Origin: Ciona intestinalis
Lineage: Eukaryota; Chordata; Ascidiacea; Phlebobranchia; Cionidae
Length of the DNA: 64,000 bases
Direction: 5' to 3'
Assembly (NCBI RefSeq): GCF_000224145.3
Contig: NW_004190451.2
Location: forward strand, 34,071 to 98,070
Positions 32,745 to 43,407 of this stretch are shown in pieces. Within the stretch, counting starts at the first letter, position 1. Each line of letters starts with the position of its first letter. The notes under the pieces were generated by a model that saw only the letters and a list, made by a program, of their open reading frames with translations, was not told the origin of the DNA and did no database searches. The position numbers and the translations under genes are program-made.

Positions 32745-33010
32745 ACATGAATGAATGTATGTAACTTGCTTTATCCTCGCGTAGCCGGAAAACGACAGTC
32801 GTTATAACACGGGTGTGCACTTCGTGCCAGCTTACGAGTTACCAAGTATATGTTACTTTGTAGGTTATTATTTTTTGGAGAGTTTTTTTTGTATGGCTAA
32901 TAATTTTGACAACCCATTAGTGACCACTGGGTTAGAGCAATTGCCGTTAAGTGTCTTGCCCAAGGACACATACGCCCACAATGATAGCAGCGAGAAGCCT
33001 TGAATCCACT
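32745..33010 (-). repeat. tRNA-derived SINE copy, well preserved
   Basis: Antisense copy from 'atgaatgaatgtatgtaact' through 'cctcgcgtagccggaaaacg', 'cgtgccagcttacgagttac', 'caacccattagtgaccactg', 'tgtcttgcccaaggacacat', to the head 'caatgatagcagcgagaagc'. It is the clearest copy for building a consensus. Confidence 0.7.
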
Positions 33011-33334
33011 ACCTCTAGCTGAAAATATATAAACACTGACCGTGTTCCTGCGCGGAGTTGGCTACGTCCCACTGCCAAGCTCTGCGTCTTCGACCCCAAA
33101 ACCCTTGTGGGTCTCTGGAGGCTTCGCACCAACCAACAACAAGGCGAAAATTGCAAGAGCGACGTTTAGTGCTTGTTCATCTTAAACGAAGGTAAAGTTA
33201 AACCTTTTAAATGCATGGCTGGATTTGTAGGACTAGAGCTTTACTAACTATGAGTTTGTAACCGTCGCCGTGACACAGTCGTTATAGACGCTGCTTAAAA
33301 CCAAGAATCTGAACGATTCGGTTATATATGACTT

Positions 33335-33430
33335 TGTTAACAGCTCGTAGGTGGGCACGAGGTGTATAGAACAGAACACCCGTGTTAAATCATCAGTCGT
33401 TACGAGGATAAATAAGTTAATTCAAATTTA
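33335..33430 (+). repeat. SINE tail fragment
   Basis: 'agctcgtaggtgggcacgag' followed by 'gtgtatagaacagaacaccc', ending in 'gaggataaataagttaattc'. A like fragment is at about 33655-33740. Confidence 0.55.
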
Positions 33431-33462
33431 AGTAATACAGTCTTAAAATGTATAGGGACTGT

Positions 33463-33643
33463 ATATTCAAGTGGAGAAGATGGGACAGTTCATTCTATTT
33501 TCTTGTCCCATTCGGTCGTAAACAAAGAACATACAAAGAATTATAAAACCGTATCCTCACGACTCCAATAGACCGTTGTTAATTGTTTAAAACACGATCA
33601 GGATATATGTATTAAAGGTGTCCCGTCTTCCGCCACCCTACTT
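33463..33643 (-). mobile_element. MITE copy (GTAGGG family)
   Basis: Left end 'aagtggagaagatgggacag', right end 'tgtcccgtcttccgccaccc' then TACTTTA. Reverse core orientation. It lies between two SINE tails (33335-33430 and 33655-33740) that may be parts of one or two SINEs. Confidence 0.7.
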
Positions 33644-34167
33644 TATGACGTTGATAGTAATTCGTAAGTTAACAAGAGGTGTATGAAACAGATCACCCGT
33701 GTTATAACAGCTATCATCCTAGGATAAATAAGTTAATTCAAATCTAAGTAACGGAGTAATGTAAAGCAACTACAACAAGCATTTTGGTGAAAATAATTGT
33801 CGAGCTGAAAATTCTAAAACTCCAATGTATATAGGCTATGTACTAAAATAGAACTACAGCAAAACTATCAAGGTTCGCGCTTCTAGGAATAATAAGACGA
33901 TAAAGCTTTAACGAGTAGGCCTATATCCTGTTCTGAACTTTTTTCTTTCGCTGCACAGCAGGCTACCCTGTCACACACGCTAGCACGTTGGCATAAGCCC
34001 CGCACGTTTTTTATTGGATGTTTTATTCTTTATCACCATTTTTTCGCGATTGAATCCAAATAGCGTAACTAACCAGACAGCGATGTGGTAGAATTAATAT
34101 TGGCATCGTGTAGTAAATGAATCTTCATTACTATAAAATTTTAAAACTACAAAAGTTAAAAAAAAAT

Positions 34168-34358
34168 ATTCGGTTGGGGTAAAATTGTTCATGTTTACAT
34201 TTTCTTTTATCGTCCCATTTGATAGAAAACAAAGAATCCTTACGTGAATAATATAACCATATCCTCACGACTTCATAAATAGCCTTGTTGTTTAAAAAAT
34301 ATTAGGAAATACGGAATATTGTCTGCTAACGGTGGTATCCATTTTACCCCACAGTATT
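34168..34358 (-). mobile_element. degenerate MITE copy
   Basis: 'cggttggggtaaaattgttc' at left and 'ccattttaccccacagtatt' at right, with 'aacaaagaatccttacgtga' between them. Confidence 0.5.
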
Positions 34359-34479
34359 ATAGTTTTACAGAACTTGTAAAACAAGAATTAAAAAGAAGAG
34401 AATAAGTAAAAACATAATGGAAGTAAAACAACATAAGGAACATTGCACATTAAATTTAAAACTTCATGAAGAAACTAAT

Positions 34480-37400
34480 TCAACTTGATGTCAATCTTGT
34501 CTTTAACCATAATGTTTTCACATCATTTGCAATCATAGGAATCAAACAAATTAATGCAAGAATTATCTGAAATAGAATTGAATGAATGTAACTCATTTAT
34601 CCTCTCGGAATGGGGCAACCACAGTCGTTGTAACACAGGTGTTCTGTTTCATACAACTTGTGTCTGCTGCCAAGTAACCACATTTTAAGGGATTTTTTTG
34701 ATATAACGCTTATAATTTGGACAACCCATAGGGGACCACATATTAAACAGATACTGAAAAAAAAAACTAGAATGTATACAATACCCCGCATATATATATA
34801 TAGGGTTTCACAATTTTGATAATGTGTTCTTTTAGCAAGACACGAATAATCATTTTAAACAGTCAGCTACATACTTGCAACCAAGCACAAGGTTTATGAA
34901 ATAATGTTACAACTCCAAAACTTGCCTTGCCACACAATGTTAAGGGAACATGCGAAGCAAAAAATTTAAAAATATGGATAGAGATGCTCAAATGTGATAA
35001 AGGTACCACCAAAGTTTTAAAAATACAAAACAGCTCCTAAATTTTGATTTTTCGTTGGTATGTCCTTTTAATTATCTAGCTAACGAAACAAAAACATACT
35101 CACCATTATAATAAATGAATAAAACACCCAATCCCAACCCAAATTTGTTTGTATCACAGCAACAAGATATTGTCCAACTGCCGCAAAAATAGAGCTGGTG
35201 CCATCTAATATCCCAGTAACAGTTGCAAGTGCGTCAACATTCTGACCAACTGCAGGCTGCTTTCCAAGTTCCGCAGTAACAGCTGAGCTTATAATATTAG
35301 AAGCACCACCAACAAATATTCCAATTAATGACATCAAAACACTGTTGATTGCCACATTATTTGGGGAGCCTAAAAAAATTAAAACGGTGTGTATGAAAAT
35401 AGAGTACTGTAGGGTAAGATGGGACACCTTTAGCACATAATATCCAAATATCCAGATCTTTAAACAAAAAATATGTTTTTAAATAACAACGCTCCATGGG
35501 AGTTGTGAGTGCGCGGCTTTAAAATTCTTTAATTTTTTTTGTTTACTATTACTACCAAATAGGATAAAAAGTAGAATGAAAAGGTGTCCCATCCTCCCCA
35601 ACCTATTATAATGACATATATAAAGAAACATCAATTTTTAACACTTTTCAGCTTCTTTTCATTCAATATTTTTTTTACATTTGTCATCTCTAAATTCAAT
35701 TTTATAAAAACGGAAGAAAAGTTGTAGGAAACGCAAATGTTAAAAATCATAGTCATGTTTGAAACTGTGACAGATTCCCCCCTAAATGTTTAAGCAAAAA
35801 TTTCAGTTTAAAATTAACCATGCATTTAATAAGTATATAGTTTACTTTTGCATGCATAACTTACGTTCATACCCCCACACAGTAAATGGAGCAACCAGCA
35901 ACATTCCCACCAAAACAGGAGCTCGATTCTCAAATCTATCAGTTATTACTCCAAACACAATTCCACCTGAAAACAAACAAACCCATGATATTGCATTGAT
36001 TTGTTGAACGGAAGATGTTTATTGCAAATTCAAGGTGAACATTGCAGTTAAATGCAACTTACTTTATCCTAGCAAAGAGAAAAAACAACGGTCCTTACTC
36101 GCTATAACACGAACGTTCTGTTTCATACACCTTGTGCTAGCTTACGAGTTACCACGTATGTTACTTTGTGGGTGATTATTTTTTCTGTATGGCTAAGAGT
36201 TTCTTTTTTAGTGGCCACTGGGTTGGAGAAATTGGTGTTAAATGTCTTGCTCAAGGACACATACACACACAACAATAGCAGCGGAGAGCCTTGAACCCAC
36301 GTGCCACAGCGCTGGACAAGTTAAGTTAAGATAGGCAAGTAAAACAGTACGTGTATATATATCACATATCCTAAAACTAAATTTTTTTTACAAAGAGTTT
36401 ATTCTTAATCTTGGATAATTTATCTCTTGCCTACATTTTTTTATTTTAAAGGGAAATTTTTTTTCCAACAATGCATGGAACAACATGATAAAAACTGTTT
36501 GACGAAAAATGCCAATAGTTGAAAATTAAAAAAAGTCTGGGGTAAAACATTATAGTTCTAGGCTTACCTATTATACCACCCACATCATACCATGTAGACA
36601 CATCATCTGCCTTGCTGTCATCCCATTTAAAGTTGTTTGTAAGATAGTAAGGGAGCCAGAAGAAAAATGCGTAGTTGACAAGCTTGAGGCAGCCATAAGC
36701 AAGCGAATACTGAAACAAAAACAAAAATTTAATTATTATTTGTGACTATTATATATCATATGACTATTAGTTATGTTTTTGAATATTGTACAAAATTTGG
36801 GTAATTTTGTTAAAATGCAGATATACTTATAGTCATCAAACATAGGGTTCCTCATTAATGTAGTGAATAGATTATTCTTTGGCTCGGATTGTTTGTTATA
36901 GACACCTAACAGCAAGGTTAAAGCTTAAGATTTTATCTGGGGTAAAAATACATAACGTCACCTCTCTTTTAATACAACTTGTCTCCCTGGGTCCCCTTCA
37001 AAACATTTCAATAAAACAGACAAAATTGATATAATACACCTTTGCTGCTATTGCCTCTTTTTCACTTTTAAAAGTCTGACATCTATGCTTACTTGGCAAA
37101 AATCTTGAAAAATTGATAAAAAAGATATATTTTAAACTCTTCAAATTTTAAGAAGAAACTGTTGAAAAAGCTTACTGGTATAACACCGGGCAGAAGTATT
37201 GCACGAAAGAAACCAATTGGTTTTGTTTCATTCTCATTTTTATCACCGTCTTCCTCATTAACAGATGGATTACTCCCCACTACAAGTGGTTCGTCATCTG
37301 AAATAATCTCTCGAATCGATGCCACTATAATTTAAAAGGTTGGTAATTAATTTAATATGTTAATACAATAAGATATTATAGAAATTTGTATTTATTTATG

Positions 37401-40400
37401 ATTACACACAAAAGCTCCTATTAGCAAATGAATTATTCTTAAGATAAAAAATAAATTTGTATAATTACACAACCAGCCAATCAACGACATCACGCAAAAA
37501 AAAGGTATTTTACAATTTAAAAAAAACGAAGGAATGCATCAATGGTAACTAACACACGCTATGTAACTTAAATTGGAAACAAACTAAAACACACCCTGAT
37601 CAAAACAAATATGTTTGATTTGAAAGTAAAATTTCCAGCAGCTATGTGGAAAAATAAAATAGTTTTGTCTGGCATGTGACAATCCAAGGTAATTGTTAAA
37701 ATACCATAAACCTGTATAGGCTTTGTCACAGTGGAGTATATTATAAACAAAAAATTAAAAAAAAATATATGCACATAATTTTTATTCTTTTTGAGCACAA
37801 AGGCTTTTGACTAGATTTGTACCATTGCCCCATTAAATAAATAAACTAAAACTATATTACTAACCAGTTTCATCTGGTTTGATTTCGGGTTCAACTTTAT
37901 TTGGGTCACTCAAGCCAATTTCAGTTGGAGAGCTGACAAGTCCAAAGAAAACAATAAACCCTGTACAGAATAATGGGACAGATGTGACCAAAAAGGCTTG
38001 CTGGAAAAATAAAAGAAAAGAGTTGAGTTTTGGTTGAAATTAATGTGTCCTATTAAAAACTAAGTTACGAATATAACAATGACGAGGTCTTTGTTTTAGA
38101 ATATTTAGTCATTTAACAATATTCTAAACTTTCTCAATCAAGGTGTAAAATAGGGTGTTTCAAAAAAAAAAGGAAAGTTTTAATAAAAAATATATTGCGC
38201 CCCAAGCCGCATTGAAAATTCCACACTTATTATTTTATGGTTGCGCCACTTCTGCAATTCTTAGGAGTACTAAAAGTATAATCAATGCTACAAATAATTT
38301 TACCGCTTAGGAATGAAAAAATAACGCATGGGTAAAAATATTTACGAGTGAACAATAATTGCTAGCGGCTTTGTAGTCTACTTCTTTTAACTTCTATTAT
38401 CACAACACACATATTCACCTCATAACCATAATCTATAACTTGAGAAGCAAGCAGAGTTCCGATTATATTGCCAACGGAAGCACAAGAACTCCATAAACCA
38501 AATATTAAACCACGGGACGATTTACCGAACCAGTTTCCCATCACAGCCACGACACTAGGCCATCCACAGGACTGAGCTAATCCATTTAGACCCCATATAA
38601 CAATGTAAAACGCTTTGTTGTAAAAATGCACCCACTGGGTCAAAGTTCCGAATGTAAAAACCTAAAAATTAAAGCAGACTAGTTAATTCTTATTTGTTGA
38701 CTATATTCACTCTTACAAATATGCAAAATAATTTTTAATGATTGTTTTATTGAGAAGTGGAGAACTTTTAGGGTCATGGCAAATTCAGATTTTTTTTAAT
38801 TCGTTAGCACACCAATTTTTAGAACCGTATACAACACTTGTCAAATTTTTTTGATTTATTATTGTTACACTAGTAATATTTTTACAGCACAACAGTTTAA
38901 AAGGAATACAGGTAATATAATATAATTTTTACAGCGCAATACACTAAAATGATGAATACAAGACACTCACCAGAATTCCTGACAACCACATGCCAACAGC
39001 TAACACTTTTCTCAACTCAAACCTAAACAGCGAAAACAGACAAGTGTAAGTCATTTTTTTAATAATAACAGAAGGAAATTTGTAAGAATGCAAATAATAA
39101 AAACTACTGTTTGGTTTAAAAATGTGACAATACACGTATAAAAAGTGATCAAGTTATTTGGTATTTTTTTATATTATATTGGTAAGGTCCTTCAAAAACC
39201 TAGGATTTAGGCCAGATTCAGCCCACTACACTACTTGGCCCACATGTTGGTATATGCAACATCACCTTTTTATATAAAGTTAAAATACGATACCTGTCGC
39301 CAATTATTCCACTGAAGTACAAGCCCTGTAGATAACAAACAGTAAGTAAGCAAACCAAACTACCCTATATATTTAATAAATTGTTGTGCTTCTTTTTAGT
39401 AGCTAGGTCAAAAATAGGAAGGAAATTCTTTAAAAGAATTAAAACACTCTGCTTAACCTCTTTGATTTTTTTTATATCATATGAGTTTGAAGTCCTTTTT
39501 ACGTTTAAGACCCCTACTTATTTTTTCAACTGGGCCGTTGTGTATATATTAATAGTAGGTTGGGGTAAGATGGTTCTTGTTTCTGTTTTCTTTCATCCTC
39601 CAATTTAATAATGAACGAAAAATATTTACATAATTAAACAACTACGTTAGCAAAAAATCAGTGTTAATTGTGAAAAACTTGATTAACAAAGTATGAGATA
39701 CTACATACTAACAGTATCCAACTTACAAAACAGTACTGTATATTATGTTTATTCAAAACAACTGCTTCTGTTTTAAGTACTGCATAGCTTACCACAGCGT
39801 AACAGAACATGAAGACAGTATCAAGCAACCCTAAAAATGGTTTGGCATCGTCATAACTTTCGAACAAATTATGTGATGACCATGTCTGCATAAAATGCAT
39901 TATTTTTGTGAATAAATCAGCAACCCAAAATTAAAAGACAATTAAAAAAAAATTAAACAGACTGCAGAAACATAGATTAAATATTTCTGCAAAGGTGGGC
40001 TCTAAAGACACGCCAGGCAGCCAGGTTTTAGTCCAGAATTGCCCATCATCCAAACACAAGCCTTGTGGATATGACGCCACCATTGCCATCCATGGTGAAT
40101 GCATTTAACTTATTGATATTCTTATGTTATACACCTTGTGTCTGCTTGTATGTAACTTTGTGGGGGATTTGTTTTTCAATGTACTGTTTACAATTTAGAC
40201 AACTATTAAGAAGGGACCAATGAGTTAAGGCACCTATATATACCGTCACATGTCGGAAACCCAAAAGCTTATACAGTAATAATTAATAAATATATACCAA
40301 CTAAATAGGTGTAAATTGGTAATATGCACCTTGTTTGGCGATGGACACGGCCATGTTAAGTTGCATGGTGTGGGTGTCCATTCTTTTGATATATCATCTT

Positions 40401-40815
40401 TAACATTGCTAAAGGTTTTTCTTGTAGCATGAAACCAGACATAACTGAAATAATAAATTAGCTGAAGTGTTTTGGTTTTATTAAAATTAAAATATTTAAC
40501 AAGAAAATTGTCATTACGCTGCATTTCAACACAACAGAAATCAAATTATAGATCCTATACCTATATGTATCAATGTAGGTTAAGAGGTGTACATATACAT
40601 ATTTTACATGTATAAAACCTATAAATAAATAAATAAATAAAGTAGTTTTGGCAAGAAAACTTCCGTATACCACATAGTTTGCAGTCGTTCGTCGTTTATG
40701 TTAATATGTATAAAAAGTACAATATATATGTTCTGCTGCAATTAGGCAGGATTGCCAATTTCACCTACCAAAAGAATGTGAGGATAAATACAGCGACATG
40801 ATGACTTGTTAGCAT
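34480..40815 (-). CDS. SLC37A3: SLC37A3-like sugar-phosphate exchanger (major facilitator)
   Basis: Twelve minus-strand exons join in frame to 487 residues: 40769-40815, 40330-40444, 39793-39885, 39294-39325, 38971-39022, 38419-38661, 37865-38000, 37176-37324, 36568-36709, 35865-35966, 35104-35369, 34480-34566. Family signs: FHATRKTFSNVK after the first helix; GLYFSGIIGDR in the loop after helix 2; WGLNGLAQSCGWPSVVAVMGNWF; SSRGLIFGLWSSCASVGNIIG; a long hydrophilic acidic central loop (exons 7-8); GGIVFGVITDRF; and ATVTGILDGTSSIFAAVGQYL. The last motif resembles SLC37A3 more than A1, A2 or A4. The family carries glucose-6-phosphate or related phosphates in the endoplasmic reticulum or lysosome; the substrate of A3 is not settled. 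The start is the only ATG before the first helix. Its start faces HSP70. Confidence 0.87.
34575..34750 (-). repeat. tRNA-derived SINE copy in SLC37A3 intron 11
   Basis: 'tgaatgaatgtaactcattt', 'gtcgttgtaacacaggtgtt', 'catacaacttgtgtctgctg', 'ggacaacccataggggacca'. The head is missing. Confidence 0.55.
35404..35610 (+). mobile_element. MITE copy (GTAGGG family)
   Basis: Left end 'gtactgtagggtaagatggg', right end 'gtgtcccatcctccccaacc' then TATTATA. In SLC37A3 intron 10. It carries an extra 'aaataacaacgctccatggg' with a small internal duplication of A/T. Confidence 0.75.
36045..36320 (-). repeat. tRNA-derived SINE copy in SLC37A3 intron 9
   Basis: 'ataacacgaacgttctgttt', 'ccttgtgctagcttacgagt', 'tagtggccactgggttggag', 'cttgctcaaggacacataca', ending in 'aacaatagcagcggagagcc' and a tRNA-like head. 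Confidence 0.65.
39175..39245 (-). repeat. SINE fragment in SLC37A3 intron 4
   Basis: 'ggtaaggtccttcaaaaacc' then 'taggatttaggccagattca', shared with 780-890 and 20378-20470. Confidence 0.5.
39549..39720 (-). repeat. degenerate MITE in SLC37A3 intron 3
   Basis: 'tagtaggttggggtaagatg' at left; eroded 'actacatactaacagtatcc' at right. The centre shares 'aaaatatttacataattaaa'. Confidence 0.45.
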
Positions 40816-40928
40816 TATGTTTGTATTGTATTATGTTTATCTACATGATGGTATCTAATGCTGCAGGAATATAACGCACAAACATTACAAAATAAACGGG
40901 AATCAGCTGATATTGATTGAATCGTCGG

Positions 40929-40946
40929 GAAACTTCGCGAAGCTTC
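40929..40946 (+). promoter_or_regulatory. heat-shock element, four perfect alternating units
   Basis: GAA at 40929-40931, TTC at 40934-40936, GAA at 40939-40941 and TTC at 40944-40946, each two bases apart. This is an ideal binding site for trimeric HSF1, 84 bases before the TATA box. Confidence 0.93.
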
Positions 40947-40988
40947 GCGCAATTTCGTGTTCTGAAAATAGGTGGCGCGCGTCAACGC

Positions 40989-41011
40989 TTCTCGAATATG
41001 CGCGAAGGTTC
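40989..41011 (+). promoter_or_regulatory. second heat-shock element cluster
   Basis: TTC 40989-40991, GAA 40994-40996, then GAA 41004-41006 and TTC 41009-41011: two pairs with an interrupted spacing of seven bases, 19 bases before the TATA box. Confidence 0.8.
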
Positions 41012-41029
41012 TCCATTTATCCTCGTGCG

Positions 41030-41036
41030 TATATAA
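41030..41036 (+). promoter_or_regulatory. TATA box of HSP70
   Basis: TATATAA, 140 bases before the start codon and just downstream of the heat-shock elements, so transcription should begin near 41060 with a 5' UTR of about 115 bases. Confidence 0.8.
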
Positions 41037-41175
41037 TGAGACAGCTCACAGCAGACGGCATTCTATCTAGAAAAACGAAGCGAAACTTAAAGAAAGAAAA
41101 CTTCTTAAAGAAGATATAATATTATTGTAAAGTTTATTGTTACAATACTATATAGATATTCAGAAGATTACAAGA

Positions 41176-43059
41176 ATGTCAACAGCAGTAGGAATCGATC
41201 TGGGAACAACGTATTCATGCGTTGGCGTCTTCCGCCATGGCAAAGTCGAGATTATTGCCAACGACCAAGGTAATAGAACTACACCAAGCTATGTCGCATT
41301 CAACGAAACAGAAAGGTTGATCGGTGATGGGGCCAAAGACCAAGTTGCCAGAAATCCCGAAAATTCAATTTTTGACGCAAAGAGATTGATTGGAAGAAAT
41401 TACAACGATCCAGCTGTACAGAAGGATAAAGAACACTGGCCTTTCAAGGTAGTAAATAAGAATGGAAAACCATTTCTTCAAGCGGAATATCAAGGCGACG
41501 TGAAGACGTTTTCACCCGAGGAAATCAGTGCAATGGTTCTTACTAAGATGAAGGACACTGCGGAAGCATACCTCGGTGAAAATGTAAAGGACGCGGTTAT
41601 AACAGTACCTGCTTACTTCAACGACTCACAACGACAAGCAACAAAAGACGCTGGCATCATCGCAGGACTGAACGTACTCAGAGTGATAAACGAACCCACA
41701 GCAGCGGCATTGGCGTACGGACTCGATAAGAACTTGGCTGGCGAGAAAAAGGTTTTAATTTTCGATCTTGGCGGCGGAACCTTCGATGTCTCTGTGCTCA
41801 CCATCGACGAAGGATCAATTTTTGAAGTTCTTTCAACTGCTGGGGACACCCATCTTGGCGGAGAGGACTTCGATAACCGAATGGTGAAGCATTTCACTGA
41901 AGAGTTCAAGCGAAAACACAAAAAGGACATCTCAAAGAGTAACAGGGCAATTAGAAGATTACGGACGGCCTGTGAGCGAGCTAAGCGCGTCCTCTCAACC
42001 TCGACAGAAGCTGCTGTCGAGTTGGATTCTCTATACGAAGGAATTGATTTCTACAGTAAAATCTCAAGAGCAAGATTCGAAGAACTGTGCTCCGATCTCT
42101 TCCGTTCCTGTCTTGACCCTGTCGAAAAAGCTCTAAGAGATGCTAAGCTAGATAAAACGAAGATCGACGAAGTTGTTCTTGTCGGAGGATCAACCAGGAT
42201 CCCGAGGGTGCAAAAGTTACTCAGTGATTTCTTTAACGGAAAAAATCTTAACAAATCAATCAACCCCGACGAAGCAGTTGCCTACGGTGCTGCGGTGCAG
42301 GCGGCAGTGCTTACAGGCAACTCCGGCGTGAAAGATGTGTTGTTGGTCGACGTTGCACCTCTATCGTTGGGAATTGAGACAGCCGGCGAGATGATGACAA
42401 AGCTGGTGGAACGAAACACAAGAATCCCACACAATACTTCACAGGTGTTCACCACGTACGCTGATAATCAACCTGCCGTCACAATTCAAGTTTACGAAGG
42501 CGAACGAGCACAGACGAAACATAACAATCTGCTCGGAACATTTAACCTCACTGGAATAGCACCAGCACCAAGAGGTGTGCCAAAGATCAAAGTTTCGTTT
42601 GACATCGACGCAAATGGAATCTTGCAAGTCTCCGCCAAAGACGAAAGCACGGGAAAGGCGAACCAGATCACGATCAACAAAGGCCGCTTGTCGAAGGCAG
42701 ATATAGAAACTATGCTGGCTGATGCTGAGAAATACAAAGAAGAAGACAATAAACAGATGGAAAGACACAAGGCCAAAAACGAACTGGAGTCCTACATGTA
42801 CGGCTGCAAAAATGCTGCCGAAGAGGCCGGTGAAAAATTGTCTTCTGCGGATAAAGATCAAGTCACACAAATTTGTGACGACACGCAGAAATGGCTGGAT
42901 GGAAATTCTCTTGCAGAAAAGGAAGAGTTTGAAGAGCGCCTAAATGAACTAAAAAAGGTTTGCTCGCCCTTAATGAGCAAGATTCACGCATCGGCTGGAG
43001 GGCATCAGCAGAATGGCCAAGGAAAACCCGACGGCCCAGTGATCGACGAAATGGACTAG
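41176..43059 (+). CDS. HSP70: cytosolic, stress-inducible HSP70 chaperone
   Basis: Single open frame of 627 residues with no intron. I chose the ATG at 41176 because it gives the standard N-terminus [17 protein letters not shown]; an in-frame ATG at 41137 would add 13 unusual residues. The three HSP70 signatures are present: IDLGTTYS (7-14), [12 protein letters not shown] (near 195-206) and [13 protein letters not shown] (near 333-345), then the substrate-binding domain and helical lid. It binds exposed hydrophobic peptides and releases them in an ATP cycle. The tail is a short [20 protein letters not shown]: the final four residues are DEMD instead of EEVD. Lack of introns, heat-shock elements and a higher GC at third positions than the neighbours fit a heat-induced gene. 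Confidence 0.97.
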   Translation: MSTAVGIDLGTTYSCVGVFRHGKVEIIANDQGNRTTPSYVAFNETERLIGDGAKDQVARNPENSIFDAKRLIGRNYNDPAVQKDKEHWPFKVVNKNGKPFLQAEYQGDVKTFSPEEISAMVLTKMKDTAEAYLGENVKDAVITVPAYFNDSQRQATKDAGIIAGLNVLRVINEPTAAALAYGLDKNLAGEKKVLIFDLGGGTFDVSVLTIDEGSIFEVLSTAGDTHLGGEDFDNRMVKHFTEEFKRKHKKDISKSNRAIRRLRTACERAKRVLSTSTEAAVELDSLYEGIDFYSKISRARFEELCSDLFRSCLDPVEKALRDAKLDKTKIDEVVLVGGSTRIPRVQKLLSDFFNGKNLNKSINPDEAVAYGAAVQAAVLTGNSGVKDVLLVDVAPLSLGIETAGEMMTKLVERNTRIPHNTSQVFTTYADNQPAVTIQVYEGERAQTKHNNLLGTFNLTGIAPAPRGVPKIKVSFDIDANGILQVSAKDESTGKANQITINKGRLSKADIETMLADAEKYKEEDNKQMERHKAKNELESYMYGCKNAAEEAGEKLSSADKDQVTQICDDTQKWLDGNSLAEKEEFEERLNELKKVCSPLMSKIHASAGGHQQNGQGKPDGPVIDEMD

Positions 43060-43407
43060 ATGGCTTAATCTCTTTTTTCTATTCTACTCAACTTTTGTTT
43101 GTATGTATTCACACATTTAACTCAGATCCAACCGTTCACTATTTTTTCTATTCTACTTGACTTTGTTTGTATATATATATATATAAAATTTCTGTCTTAC
43201 TATTGAAACTTCTTTATCATGCAATATGTTTCCTGTAGTGTTCGTGTATTTTCAAATACATTATTTACCACAAACATTTAATGCTTTTGAATAGCCATGA
43301 CAAGATGAAAAACTTAGGAAGAAAGGCACCAAGATATTTGTATGACTAAAACAAAACAGTTGTTATGTAAAAGTACATAAAATATTTAATGAAAGACAGG
43401 ATTAGAT
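43060..43407. other. 3' ends of HSP70 and WDR36, convergent
   Basis: 348 bases hold both 3' UTRs. A direct repeat 'ttttttctattctact...ttgtttgta' occurs at about 43072 and 43142, and a short (TA)n run at about 43171-43186. Confidence 0.55.

Larger units (their letters stand above)
31429..34479. other. intergenic region between convergent IDE and SLC37A3, mostly repeats
   Basis: Three kilobases between two 3' ends. At least four MITE copies and four SINE copies or tails lie here. Short open frames on both strands (for example 31506-31715 and 32947-33156) show no known domain or splice context. Confidence 0.6.
40816..41175. promoter_or_regulatory. divergent promoter of SLC37A3 and HSP70
   Basis: The two start codons are 360 bases apart and point away from each other. 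The HSP70 side holds a GC-rich block with two heat-shock elements and a TATA box. Nothing comparable marks the SLC37A3 side. Confidence 0.7.

Noticed and set aside
32947-33156. 69-codon minus-strand frame in relatively GC-rich sequence
   Set aside because: Half of it overlaps a SINE; no family features in the remainder.
42439-42870. Long open frames on the minus strand inside HSP70
   Set aside because: They are the shadow of the strongly biased HSP70 coding strand; the plus strand has the full family signature.
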